This document shows, in pieces, positions 18,296 to 26,834 of a DNA stretch of 64,000 nt. Where the stretch lies: NCBI RefSeq assembly GCF_001668575.1, contig NZ_LZMD01000058.1:23398-87397 (forward strand), given 5' to 3'. The notes under the pieces are model-generated. The model was not told the origin of the DNA. It was given only the letters and a program-made list of their open reading frames with translations, and did not search any database. The stretch comes from Mycobacterium sp. 1164985.4. Its GTDB lineage: Bacteria; Actinomycetota; Actinomycetes; Mycobacteriales; Mycobacteriaceae. Positions within the stretch are counted from its first letter, which is position 1. The number at the start of each line of letters is the position of its first letter. Made by a program: the position numbers and the translations under genes.

Positions 18296-19185
18296 CAATC
18301 CGCCTCCACTTTCTGCTCGGCCTCCTGAATTTCGACGCAATCCGCGGCGAACGTCAGCACGCGGTCGTGGTACTCCGCGGCCGCGAACGACAGCGACAGG
18401 TTGTGACCGGCGCCGGCCTGTTCGTTGAGTACGAAGCGGGGCGACGCGGTGAACGCCGCCGCGACGTCGGCCAGCGCCTCGGGGTCGGTTCGCCACACCC
18501 GCTCGTGTTCGGCGACGGTGAACTGCACCGGCACCTCGACCCGGGCCGCCAGCGCCGGGAAGTCCCGCCGCGGCCAGTTTTTCGTCACGTCCGACTCGTA
18601 CGGCGCGCCCGTCGACGAGTTCGTGATGCCGGAGAGCACCTCGGGTGGATATGCATCCGCGGGCTCCCACAGCAGTTCGCGCAGTCCCACCGGCCGGCGG
18701 GTGGCCGTCGTCGTCTTGAGGATCTCGGCGGCGGCGTCCGCGTACCGCAGACCGGTCCCTGCGAGGCCGAGACCGAGCACGCGGGCCTCTGCGGCCCGGT
18801 CACTAGCGGCCATGCGCACCGCAAGCTCGCAGCCCGCGGAGTGGCCGAGCAAAAACAACCCTGCGCCACGGGGACTTTGACCGAGCACCTTGTCGACGGC
18901 CCCGAAGGCGAGCGCGACCCGCTGGTCGGGCTCGTGCATCGCATCCGGATACGGCGCCGAACTGCCGTACCCGGGGCGATCCAACGCCACCACGGTGATC
19001 CCTCGGCTCGGGCCGGTGCGCAGCAACGACAGCTGGGGATGGCCCGGGCAGTCGAAATACGCTGCCGTGCTGGCCCCGCCATGAAACGCGACGACGACGG
19101 CCCTCGGGTCGTCAGCCTCGGCGATGAGGCCCGACATGGGAACGCCGTCGACGAGGACGACGCGGGGTCGCGCGGCGGTGCTCAC
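18295..19185 (-). CDS. Alpha/beta hydrolase
   Basis: A 296-residue alpha/beta hydrolase. FHGGASTAAYF is the oxyanion strand, GHSAGCELA holds the nucleophile, and the C-terminal His is in AGAGHNLSLS. GTG 19185 overlaps the stop of the DUF35-Ltp gene as GTGA. It may release CoA or open a lactone formed in this operon. The reaction is unknown. Confidence 0.88.
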   Translation of the reverse strand: MSTAARPRVVLVDGVPMSGLIAEADDPRAVVVAFHGGASTAAYFDCPGHPQLSLLRTGPSRGITVVALDRPGYGSSAPYPDAMHEPDQRVALAFGAVDKVLGQSPRGAGLFLLGHSAGCELAVRMAASDRAAEARVLGLGLAGTGLRYADAAAEILKTTTATRRPVGLRELLWEPADAYPPEVLSGITNSSTGAPYESDVTKNWPRRDFPALAARVEVPVQFTVAEHERVWRTDPEALADVAAAFTASPRFVLNEQAGAGHNLSLSFAAAEYHDRVLTFAADCVEIQEAEQKVEAD

Positions 19186-20825
19186 CCGTCCGTCCGCATC
19201 AGAATGGCCCCGCTCGGGGTGAGGCCGCCGCTGCTGACCACCGCGACCTTGGCCTCTTTGACCTGCCGCTCGCCCGCGTCGCCGCGCAACTGGCTGACCG
19301 CCTCGTGGATCAGGCCCATCCCGTGCGTGCGGCCATGCGACAGCTGACCGCCGTGGGTGTTCAGCGGAATCAACCCGTCGCGGGCGATGGCCTTGCCGCC
19401 GTCGAGGAAGTCCTTGGCCTCGCCGATCCCGCAGAACCCGAGGGCCTCCAACCACGACAGGCAGTTGAACGAGAAGCCGTCGTACAACTCGGCGACGTCG
19501 ACGTCTTTGGGTCGCAACGACGTTCGGGTCCACAGGTGTGCCGCCTGACCGAGCACCTGGGGTTCGTAGGTCAGCGTGCTCTGGTCCCAGTCGGTGCGTT
19601 CGACGATCTGCGTGCCGACGGCCTCGAACAACACCGGCTTGTGCGGCATGTCTTTGGCGGTCTCGACTGCGGAGACGATGACCGCGACGGCGCCATCGCA
19701 TGGGACGTCGCAGTCGTACAGGCCGAACGGTGTGGTGATCATCCGCGCGTTCAGGTAGTCGTCCATCGTCATGGGATCGCGGTAGATGGCGGTGGGGTTC
19801 AGCGCCGCGTTCGCCCGCTGGTTCAGCGCGATCCAGCCGAGCGTCTCACGGGTAGTGCCGTAGCGCTCGAAGTGGCGCTGAGCGTTCAGCGCCAGCGTGT
19901 GCGCTGCCGACATCGCGCCGAAGGGCATCTGCCAGCTCGACGTTCGGGCGCCACCCGGCGGTGATGCCTTGCCCTCCTTCATCAGCTGCTGGAACGTCGC
20001 CTCCCACAACGTGCGGAAGCACAGCACGTGACGGGCCATACCGGTGGCGACGGCCATCATCGCGGCGATGACCGAGCCGCCGGGGCCGAACGTGTCCATG
20101 CCGCCGTTGATCCACACCGGACGCAGGCCGAGGGCGCCCTCGAGTGCGGCCACGCCGCCTTCGCCCATGCCCGCGACATCCAACCCGGGGTAGGTTGACA
20201 ACCCGTCGATGTCGTCGAACGTCAACCCCGCATCAGCGACCGCGGCCTCGCACGCTTCGATGGTCAGCGACAGCGGCGGCACCATCAGCCGGCGGCCCAG
20301 CCGCGAGGCCCCGATGCCGGTGATCGCCGAGTGCTCCTCGAACCGCTGACGGGTCAGCGGTTGACTCACGTGACGACCGAAGTCCTGCGGCGCGATCTCG
20401 TCTTCGGCCACCGGACCGCTTTGCCCGTCGGCGCCGGGTTTGAAGACCGGCAGCCAGACGTCGTCGATCTGCTGAAAGGTGACCTCGACGAACTGGCCGA
20501 GCTTCAGGTCGTCGGAGTCGCAGTCAACGATGTTGGTGGTCAACCGAACTCGCGGATCCTCCACGATGGCCACCTGTGCCACCACATAGGGCGGCGGCAG
20601 GTCCGGAAAGCCGAACCGGTGGTTGACGGTGAACGCCGACAGCGTCGCCTTACCGGAGACGTCACGGACGCCCATGTTGCGTCCCCGGCAATAGCGACAC
20701 ACCGGTTGCGGCGGGTGGATCAGCGATTCACAGTCGCGGCATTCCTGGATGCGCAGCACGCCGTCGGCGCCGGCGGTCCAGAAGAACTCGTTGAGTACCG
20801 TCAGCTCAGGTAGTGGTCTGGTCAC
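19182..20825 (-). CDS. Fused DUF35 (zinc ribbon/OB-fold) - Ltp thiolase-fold lyase
   Basis: A 547-residue two-domain protein. Residues 1-130 are a DUF35 unit with a rubredoxin-like zinc ribbon (CRDC and CRYC) and an OB-fold. Residues about 165-547 are a thiolase/SCP-x-like domain (ITGIGASRLG start). The nucleophile position of thiolases reads DTFGPGGSVIAA, without Cys, and the usual GHPxGATG is SHGRTHGMG, so it is not a normal thiolase. A Tyr lies in ELYDGFSF. In steroid degradation Ltp2 (a Cys-less thiolase-fold aldolase) works with the DUF35 domain of ChsH2. This fusion fits a retro-aldol C-C lyase for a beta-hydroxyacyl-CoA (inference). GTG 20825 overlaps the ferredoxin stop. Confidence 0.85.
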   Translation of the reverse strand: MTRPLPELTVLNEFFWTAGADGVLRIQECRDCESLIHPPQPVCRYCRGRNMGVRDVSGKATLSAFTVNHRFGFPDLPPPYVVAQVAIVEDPRVRLTTNIVDCDSDDLKLGQFVEVTFQQIDDVWLPVFKPGADGQSGPVAEDEIAPQDFGRHVSQPLTRQRFEEHSAITGIGASRLGRRLMVPPLSLTIEACEAAVADAGLTFDDIDGLSTYPGLDVAGMGEGGVAALEGALGLRPVWINGGMDTFGPGGSVIAAMMAVATGMARHVLCFRTLWEATFQQLMKEGKASPPGGARTSSWQMPFGAMSAAHTLALNAQRHFERYGTTRETLGWIALNQRANAALNPTAIYRDPMTMDDYLNARMITTPFGLYDCDVPCDGAVAVIVSAVETAKDMPHKPVLFEAVGTQIVERTDWDQSTLTYEPQVLGQAAHLWTRTSLRPKDVDVAELYDGFSFNCLSWLEALGFCGIGEAKDFLDGGKAIARDGLIPLNTHGGQLSHGRTHGMGLIHEAVSQLRGDAGERQVKEAKVAVVSSGGLTPSGAILMRTDG

Positions 20826-21133
20826 CGCACGAATCCCGAGATCGCCTCGCTGCCATCGGTATTGGGATCGGGCTCGGGTACCTCATGCGCCTCCTGGTGC
20901 ACGGCGTTGTCGCCGGACGGCCGGTGTTCGCCCATGTAGATGATCGCGTGCACCGGGCAGTCCAGCAGCGCGCGCATCACCGCGTCCCTGTCCTTCTCGG
21001 GGACCGTTCCATCGCCGATCAGGGACGCGTAACCCCAGTCGTCGAGCGAGAAGTACTCGGGGGCGTGTTTGGCGCAGATCCCGAAGCCGTCACACAGCGT
21101 CCGGTCGAGCCGGATTCGCAAGCCGTCACTCAT
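20822..21133 (-). CDS. Ferredoxin, [3Fe-4S] type with extended tail
   Basis: A 103-residue ferredoxin with CDGFGIC and distal CPVHAI. Phe occupies the variable cluster position. After the core of about 68 residues an acidic tail of some 35 residues has no match I recognise. It overlaps the NuoF-like gene stop and the lyase start. It is probably the acceptor or donor for the adjacent flavoprotein and supplies P450s. Confidence 0.9.
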   Translation of the reverse strand: MSDGLRIRLDRTLCDGFGICAKHAPEYFSLDDWGYASLIGDGTVPEKDRDAVMRALLDCPVHAIIYMGEHRPSGDNAVHQEAHEVPEPDPNTDGSEAISGFVR

Positions 21134-22431
21134 GATCGAGCCACTGCCTCCACTTCGTAAGGTCGCACGGCGGCGAACGCGCCGGTGCTACAGGCCGCGC
21201 AGTCGTTGGCGAGGTGGCGAGCCACCACCTGGGGGAATTGCCGCAGCAGGCTCGCCGCGACGCTGGTGGCGCCATCGAGGGTGCCGCAGGCGCCGCGACC
21301 GCGAAGCACCACCGACCAGCGTTCGAGCCGGGTGACGTCCTCCTGGGTGGCCACACCGTCGCGCAGCGCCGAGGTCACCGCGGCCATCGCGGCCGTGCCG
21401 TTGAAGCAGGACCCGCACTGGCCGGCGTTCTCCCGGTCGAAGTACGACATCACCGCCGCGGCCACCGCGACGGGGCAGTCGTCGGTGAGGATCGAGATCG
21501 CCCCACACCCGAGACCGCTGCCGAGCCGTCGGACCGACTCGTGATCGAGCGTCGCATCGAGGATGTCGGTGTTGACCAACCCCGCGAAGTAGCCACCCAT
21601 CAAGACGCCCGTCACCGCCTCCTTGGTCAGCCCATGTACCTGCAGGAGTTCGGAAAATGCTGCGCCATGCGGAATTTCGTACAGCGCCGCAGGACGGCCG
21701 CCGCCGGTGATGGTCGCCAGGAACGTACCGGGCGACATCGGCGTGCCGACCGACCGGAACTTCTCGGCGCCGTGTTCGTGGATGTAGGGCAGGTTGGCCA
21801 GCGTCTCGACGTTGCTGACCATCGTCGGCAGCCCGTCGACGCCCTCCTCGAAGGGGCGCGGGGGTTTGTCGGTGGGTTTGGCGGGGCCGCCGTTGATGCG
21901 CCGGACCGCGGCGGTCTCCTCGCCTGCGACGTAGCCGGGTTCGACTGTGACGAGGGTGATCTCGGTGCCGCCGAAGGCCTCCGCAGGTACCTCGCTCAAC
22001 GCTGCGCTGACAGCGGTCGCCGCCTGGTCGTCGGAGACGTAGACGTAAGCCCGTCGGGCAGCGGCGACAGCCGTCGCCAGGCGCAGACCGTCGAGCACGA
22101 GATGGGGCCGGTTGCGCAGCAGCCAACGATCCTTGACCGAGGCGGGTTCACCCTCCTCGCCGTTGGCCACGACGACGGTTTCCGAGCCGCGCCGGTTGGC
22201 GTTGTGCACGGTGCGCAGCTTGGTGCCGATCGGGAACGCGGCGCCGCCACGGCCCAGCAGACCCGACAGGTCGACCTGTTCCAGCAGCGCATCGGCGTCG
22301 ATCAACGGGCGGTAGCCGCCCGTGCCGGTGTACTCGGCATAGTCCTCGCTGCCGGCCTCCGACGGGCGTAACAGCCGCGGTGCGCAATCCGGCCAGGCGG
22401 TCACCGCGAGTTCGGTGGCGGTAGAGGTCAT
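21130..22431 (-). CDS. NuoF-like FMN/iron-sulfur NADH oxidoreductase
   Basis: A 433-residue homolog of the NADH-binding subunit of complex I. GRGGAAFPIGTKL and NGEEGEPASVKDR match the FMN/NADH loops. The 4Fe-4S region reads ENAGQCGSCFNG against ESCGKCTPCREG, so the first cluster Cys is Ala. The second and third remain, and a later Cys is in GACGTLDG. No NuoE or NuoG partner is near. The ferredoxin overlaps downstream. It probably works as an NADH:ferredoxin reductase for the P450 systems (inference). ATG 22431 is the start; longer in-frame sequence crosses the divergent gene. Confidence 0.88.
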   Translation of the reverse strand: MTSTATELAVTAWPDCAPRLLRPSEAGSEDYAEYTGTGGYRPLIDADALLEQVDLSGLLGRGGAAFPIGTKLRTVHNANRRGSETVVVANGEEGEPASVKDRWLLRNRPHLVLDGLRLATAVAAARRAYVYVSDDQAATAVSAALSEVPAEAFGGTEITLVTVEPGYVAGEETAAVRRINGGPAKPTDKPPRPFEEGVDGLPTMVSNVETLANLPYIHEHGAEKFRSVGTPMSPGTFLATITGGGRPAALYEIPHGAAFSELLQVHGLTKEAVTGVLMGGYFAGLVNTDILDATLDHESVRRLGSGLGCGAISILTDDCPVAVAAAVMSYFDRENAGQCGSCFNGTAAMAAVTSALRDGVATQEDVTRLERWSVVLRGRGACGTLDGATSVAASLLRQFPQVVARHLANDCAACSTGAFAAVRPYEVEAVARS

Positions 22432-22454
22432 GGCTGGTCCTTCCGGCCCGCGGA

Positions 22455-22460
22455 TAGGCT
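22455..22460 (+). promoter_or_regulatory. -10 hexamer, likely leaderless start
   Basis: TAGGCT ends 7 nt before ATG 22468, the distance expected for a transcript starting at the A of the start codon. The divergent intergenic gap is only 36 bp, and there is no ribosome-binding sequence before this ATG. Confidence 0.45.
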
Positions 22461-22467
22461 GACGGAC

Positions 22468-22941
22468 ATGAGGACTGCGGTCGTGCGCGTCGGTGTCGAC
22501 AAGGCGGGCGAGCTCGCGCCTGCCCAGCTCGAGGACGGCATGGCTCGGCTCCGCGAGTCTGCGGCCACCCACGGGATCGAGGTGGTGGCCAACAACCTGC
22601 CCGCGATGCCGGCGCAACGCCGCGAGGTCGAGTTGTTGATCGCCGGGGACGATCCCGACGAACTCCGTCGCGTCGCGATCGAGCTGTGCAGGAAGGCATT
22701 CGGCACCACGCCCGTGCCCGGAGTGGTGACGTTCATCAGCCGCGGCACCGACGACGACGCCCACGGCGTGCTGGCCGGCCTCGGGCTCACCGGCGAGATC
22801 GAACGCAAATCCGGCGACGACGGCTGGGACGTGGTGTACGTGACGCTGCGCAGAGCCGACCTCGAACGCGTGCCCGAGAGCCGGGTCCACACCGCGCTGG
22901 AGGCCTCGCTCAACTGCGAGGTCCACATCCGCATCACCTGA
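22468..22941 (+). CDS. Hypothetical protein
   Basis: A 157-residue soluble protein I do not recognise. It has a regular alpha/beta pattern, no signal peptide, no membrane segment and no obvious metal motif. It is the only plus-strand gene between two minus-strand operons. The strong third-position G/C and its own -10 with leaderless spacing support a real gene. It is divergent from the NuoF-like gene and convergent with the hydrolase at 22982. Confidence 0.75.
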   Translation: MRTAVVRVGVDKAGELAPAQLEDGMARLRESAATHGIEVVANNLPAMPAQRREVELLIAGDDPDELRRVAIELCRKAFGTTPVPGVVTFISRGTDDDAHGVLAGLGLTGEIERKSGDDGWDVVYVTLRRADLERVPESRVHTALEASLNCEVHIRIT

Positions 22942-22981
22942 GCCGGAGCGAGGGACCACGCGATCGCCGGGGAGCCGTCCA

Positions 22982-23890
22982 TCAACTGTCCAGGAACTTC
23001 AGGATCGCGGGCGCGGCCTGCACCCACGTATCGAACATGTTGAACCGCTTGATCTTCCCGGAAGCGCGTGCCTCGCCGGCGCGCTCCCACGCGTCCTCGG
23101 GCCAGGGTGGATCGATCAGTTGCGAACCCTTGATCAGGCAGCTGACCTCCAGCGAGGTTCGCTTCGGGTGGTCCAGATCGTTCTCACCACCGCGGATGAT
23201 CAGCGTCGGGACATTGATGTTGTCGAACATCTCGTCCTCGACACCGGGGATGGTCTGGCCGGGTTTCGGCACGAACGCGTTGAGCCAACGCAGCATCAGC
23301 TTGAGGAACGCGTCGGGGTCCTGGCTGAGGATCCGTTCGCGGTTGGCGGGATTCTCCTCGATGCGCTGCTTCCACTCGTCGACCGCGGCGACCGCCTTCA
23401 TCCCCGCACCGCGCACGGCCAGGATGCTGGGCACGATGTAGTACGAGCCCAGCACGAATGAGCCGTAGACGCCGCCGACGATGTTCCACACCACCAGCTT
23501 TCGCGCGATCTCCGGGTACAGCATGGTGGTCAGCATCGAGTCGCGGGCACCACCGGATCCGCCGGCGATGATGCACGGACCGATGTCGAGCCCGGTGATC
23601 AACGCGTGCAGCGTCTCGGCGCGCATATGCGATTCGCTCTGGCCGTAGAACTGCACGTCGGACTTGCCGCAGTTCGGCCGGTCCCACAGCAGGACCCGGT
23701 ATCCGCCCTTGACGAGTTCCTGTGCCAGCGGTCGAAGGCCGTCGATGTCCTTGCTGAACCGCCCGCCCGGCGTCAACGCGATGAAATCGCCTTCCTTGCC
23801 GAGGATCTCGTAGACGACGTCGCCGCCGTTGATCTCCATCGTCTTCTCGCCCCGCTTGAGCTTGGGGCCGAGCTTCTCCGGCGCGCTCAT
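22982..23890 (-). CDS. Alpha/beta hydrolase (C-C bond hydrolase-like)
   Basis: A 302-residue alpha/beta hydrolase. LLWDRPNCGKSD is the typical strand-turn after the oxyanion hole, GGSGGARDS stands at the nucleophile elbow, and an acidic residue is in GGENDLDHPKR. A clear C-terminal catalytic His is not obvious in the usual place. ATG 23890 overlaps the Rieske ferredoxin stop as ATGA. By position with amidohydrolases and a Rieske ferredoxin it may cleave a ring-opened intermediate. Function is uncertain. Confidence 0.85.
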   Translation of the reverse strand: MSAPEKLGPKLKRGEKTMEINGGDVVYEILGKEGDFIALTPGGRFSKDIDGLRPLAQELVKGGYRVLLWDRPNCGKSDVQFYGQSESHMRAETLHALITGLDIGPCIIAGGSGGARDSMLTTMLYPEIARKLVVWNIVGGVYGSFVLGSYYIVPSILAVRGAGMKAVAAVDEWKQRIEENPANRERILSQDPDAFLKLMLRWLNAFVPKPGQTIPGVEDEMFDNINVPTLIIRGGENDLDHPKRTSLEVSCLIKGSQLIDPPWPEDAWERAGEARASGKIKRFNMFDTWVQAAPAILKFLDS

Positions 23891-24315
23891 GCCTGCACCA
23901 ACACCTCGTTGCCGACCACCCGTACGGGGTAGGTCCGGATCGACCACTCCGGCTTGACCGCCGTCGTGCCGGTGGCCAGTTCGAAACCCCACTGGTGCCA
24001 CGGGCAGTAGATGTACTCCATATCGCGAACCATCACCGAGTCACCGGGGACGCTTTCGTCGACGATCGTGCGGCCGCGGGCCCGCCCGGAGCACAGAGGC
24101 CCACCCTCGTGCGGGCAGTAGTTGGCGATCGCGTAGAACGTGCCGTTGACGTTGTACACCCCGACGCCGTGGCGTCCGATCGGCACGAGTTTATGCTTAC
24201 CCGGCGGGATTTCGTCGACCGTGGCCACCACGTGTTCACGCCCCTGGGCCAGGCGGGGCGTCTTTTGCTCTTCGGTTATTTCTCTGCTCGCTTCGCTCGT
24301 GCTCTCCGTGCTCAT
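23887..24315 (-). CDS. Rieske [2Fe-2S] ferredoxin-like protein
   Basis: A 142-residue single-domain Rieske protein. The ligands appear in CPHEGGPL and CPWHQWGF. The N-terminal 35 residues are polar and Glu/Thr-rich. It lacks an oxygenase domain, so it is either a ferredoxin for the Rieske oxygenases or part of a small complex with the flanking genes. It lies 4 bp after the amidohydrolase and overlaps the hydrolase. Confidence 0.92.
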   Translation of the reverse strand: MSTESTSEASREITEEQKTPRLAQGREHVVATVDEIPPGKHKLVPIGRHGVGVYNVNGTFYAIANYCPHEGGPLCSGRARGRTIVDESVPGDSVMVRDMEYIYCPWHQWGFELATGTTAVKPEWSIRTYPVRVVGNEVLVQA

Positions 24316-24319
24316 CTAC

Positions 24320-25462
24320 TCAGAACACCCGCACCTGGCCCTCGAGGGCCGGAACCGTGTCGGGAAGGTGGTAGGTCGCGATGCCGTTGCGGAACATCAC
24401 CGCTTCTCGGGCGTGCTCGGGCAGATGCTTGACCAGCCAGCGCGGGTCGTCAAACGTCCAGTGCGGGTAGTCCGACGAGTACAGCAGGATCTTCTCGCAC
24501 TCCATCCACTCGAACGCACGCGAGAGTTCCGTCTTGTCCTCGGGGTAATCCAACGGCTGGGTGGTGAACTTGATGTGGTCCTTGACGTACTCGGACGGTT
24601 TGCGCTTGATGTCCACCCACGACTTGCGGGCCTCGTAGATGGCGTCCATCCGCCACATCAACGGCAGGATCCATGTGAAAGCGTGCTCCACCAATACGAT
24701 TCGCAATGTCGGGAACCGATCGAAGAGGCCGTCGAAGATCATGCTCATCACCTGGTTCGCCGCCAGCAGCGAGTAGGTGACCATGAAATCGTGGTTGTAG
24801 CTGGGGAATCCGACCGGTGGGATCGGCAGCTCCTCGTGGTGGCTTCGCGACAGGTGACAGCTGACCGTGATGTCGTTCTTGGTCGCCGCCTCCCAGATCG
24901 GGTTGTACTTCGGGTCACCCCACGCCGGGCGGGGCTCGGCCTTGATCAGGATCTGGCCCATGTAGGGATGGCCCGCCCAGCGCTCGATCTCGCGAGCCGA
25001 ATCCTCCGGCGCCTCGATGGCCACGCAGATCGATCCGCGCCACCGCTCGTGCCAGTTGTTCTTGCTGTCCAGCCAGTGGTTGGCCTGCCAGTCGTTGAGC
25101 GCGACGCTCATCGCGTGGTTGACCTCGGGGAAGCGGGCCGGATACGCGGCGGGCTCGAGGATGGCGATGTCGGCGCCCGCCTCCATGATCAGCTGCTTGA
25201 ACGCCAGATCCGGATCACTGCCCGCGAAGTTGCCGTCCGACGGGAACGTATCGACCCGCATGGCGTAGGCGTGCGCGTAGTCCGGCGCGTCGTAGTAGAT
25301 CTGGTCGCCGATTCGCCGGGTCAGGAAGTACTTGCTGCGCCACGGTTCCGGGATGTATGGCGTCAACTCGCCGGCTCGGGGCGTCGGATGGACGTCGGAG
25401 TCGACGCAGCGCACCGCGACGCGCTCGGCCGCCGGCTTCCGCTCTGTCACTGTCACCGTCAT
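24320..25462 (-). CDS. Amidohydrolase-2 family protein, metal-ligand competent paralog
   Basis: A 380-residue TIM-barrel protein of the ACMSD/LigW-like amidohydrolase-2 family. Expected ligands are present: DSDVH at the start, VSCHLSRSH in the middle, LVEHAFTW, and SSDYPHW near the end. Family members decarboxylate or hydrate unsaturated acids. I chose ATG 25462; upstream in-frame codons lack homology. It is a paralog of the next gene, which has lost two of these ligands. Confidence 0.88.
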   Translation of the reverse strand: MTVTVTERKPAAERVAVRCVDSDVHPTPRAGELTPYIPEPWRSKYFLTRRIGDQIYYDAPDYAHAYAMRVDTFPSDGNFAGSDPDLAFKQLIMEAGADIAILEPAAYPARFPEVNHAMSVALNDWQANHWLDSKNNWHERWRGSICVAIEAPEDSAREIERWAGHPYMGQILIKAEPRPAWGDPKYNPIWEAATKNDITVSCHLSRSHHEELPIPPVGFPSYNHDFMVTYSLLAANQVMSMIFDGLFDRFPTLRIVLVEHAFTWILPLMWRMDAIYEARKSWVDIKRKPSEYVKDHIKFTTQPLDYPEDKTELSRAFEWMECEKILLYSSDYPHWTFDDPRWLVKHLPEHAREAVMFRNGIATYHLPDTVPALEGQVRVF

Positions 25463-25499
25463 CGTGGTCTCCTGCCTTTCGAAAGCTTGCCGGCCCTGA

Positions 25500-26600
25500 T
25501 CACTGTGCGCCGACCCCGGCCCCGACGTCGATGCCGTAGAGCTCGGCGGCATTGCGCCAGCACAGTTTCTCGCGCTGCTCGTCGGTGTACGCGGCGGGCA
25601 CTGTCAGTTCGTTGAGCTGCCAGTGCGGATAACTCGACCCGTACATCACCATGTCCTCTTTGCCGGTGAAGCTCAACCACTCACCGGCGTAGTCCACATC
25701 GCCGGGCCCATCCATCGCACCTTGCACGAAGTACGTGTGACCGGGCAGATAGTCGCTGGGCATCCGCGGCGCCCACGGCGTCTGCTCCAGATGCGGGCGC
25801 CCGAAGCAGTCCATCCGCCAGATGAACGGGGTCAGCAGGTCGGCCGCACCGTCGGCCCAGACGAACTTCAGCGTGGGCATCCGTTCGAATACCCCTTCGA
25901 CGATGAGGTTCATCAGGTGATACAGGTAGTTCAGCGCCATAAAGCTGACGTAGTTCTCGTACGTCCTCGGCACGCCGGACGGCGTCGGCGCGAACTGGAT
26001 CCCCGCACCTACCTCGATGTGCACCGCAACAGGCAGGTTCGCCTCGTTGGCGGCCTCCCACAGGGGCCAGAACTGCGGCTTTCCGTACAGCTCGCGGGAC
26101 TGCAGCGGCACGCCGATCTGCACCACCCGGGGATGGTCGGCGTACTTCGCGATCTCACGCAAGGAGCCGGGGATGTCATCGGGGTTGATTCGGATGGTCC
26201 CACGGAACCGGTCGGCGTACGGGTTGTCCTCGAGCCAGCGGGTCACCATCATCTCGTTGTGCGCCGCTGCGATCGCGGTGCCCAGATGGCGGTCCGGCAT
26301 GATGCCGCGGGTCATCGGATGCAGGATTGCGACGTCGACGCCGCGCTCGTCGAACAGCTGCTGCCCGACGAACTCGGGGTCCGAGCCGGGGTAGCGGCGG
26401 TCGCCGTCGGTGCCGGGGGCGTATTCGCCGCCCGGGGCGCCGTACCAGTCCATCTCGTAGTCGGGGAATCCGCGGCTCTTGAACGGCTCGCGAAGGAAGC
26501 TGCGGAAGTCCTTGTTCGACTTGCTGAAGATGTGCACGCTGGCATCGATGACGGGCGTCGTGATACCAGACGGGGTCCCGTCCTGAATCTGCATCACCAA
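25500..26600 (-). CDS. Amidohydrolase-2 family protein, ligand-poor paralog
   Basis: A 366-residue paralog of the product at 24320, aligned through MPTLKFVW and IWRMD. VHIFS and VAVHIEVG keep His residues, but the third His position reads WADGAADL and the final Asp position reads GSSYPHW, so two probable metal ligands are gone. It may be a structural partner of its neighbour or use a different chemistry. Three consecutive start codons are possible (TTG 26600, GTG 26597, ATG 26594). GGAGG lies 7 nt before the TTG, so I kept the longest. Confidence 0.85.
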   Translation of the reverse strand: MVMQIQDGTPSGITTPVIDASVHIFSKSNKDFRSFLREPFKSRGFPDYEMDWYGAPGGEYAPGTDGDRRYPGSDPEFVGQQLFDERGVDVAILHPMTRGIMPDRHLGTAIAAAHNEMMVTRWLEDNPYADRFRGTIRINPDDIPGSLREIAKYADHPRVVQIGVPLQSRELYGKPQFWPLWEAANEANLPVAVHIEVGAGIQFAPTPSGVPRTYENYVSFMALNYLYHLMNLIVEGVFERMPTLKFVWADGAADLLTPFIWRMDCFGRPHLEQTPWAPRMPSDYLPGHTYFVQGAMDGPGDVDYAGEWLSFTGKEDMVMYGSSYPHWQLNELTVPAAYTDEQREKLCWRNAAELYGIDVGAGVGAQ

Positions 26601-26689
26601 GGCTGTTCCTCCGTGTCATCCGGCCGTCGGCAGGCGCAGAAGAGCGCTGCGCGAGCGCCGAACATATCCCAGTGTAAAGCGTTGTTCTT

Positions 26690-26699
26690 CAATCGCAAG
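26690..26699 (+). promoter_or_regulatory. Half copy of the 20-bp element
   Basis: CAATCGCAAG matches the first 10 bases of the elements at 2272 and 5798 exactly. The right half is only weakly similar. It sits 90 bp upstream of the minus-strand amidohydrolase operon, which could tie that operon to the same regulator. Confidence 0.4.
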
Positions 26700-26819
26700 A
26701 ATCTAGTTCTCTACGAACTGCTTACTTTTGCGCAGGTCAGGGTGTGTGCTGGTCAACTGCATGACACGCGGACAGCGAAACGCGGTAGTCAGATCACGAG
26801 AACGCTTTGACCTAGAATT

Positions 26820-26834
26820 GAGAATGTTATTCTC
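26820..26834. promoter_or_regulatory. 15-bp palindrome GAGAA-N5-TTCTC (site 2)
   Basis: GAGAATGTTATTCTC is symmetric through 12 of 15 positions (GAGAAT-gtt-ATTCTC). It lies just behind a TAGAAT -10 hexamer, over the expected transcription start of the FadE operon, where bound protein would repress. Confidence 0.65.
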
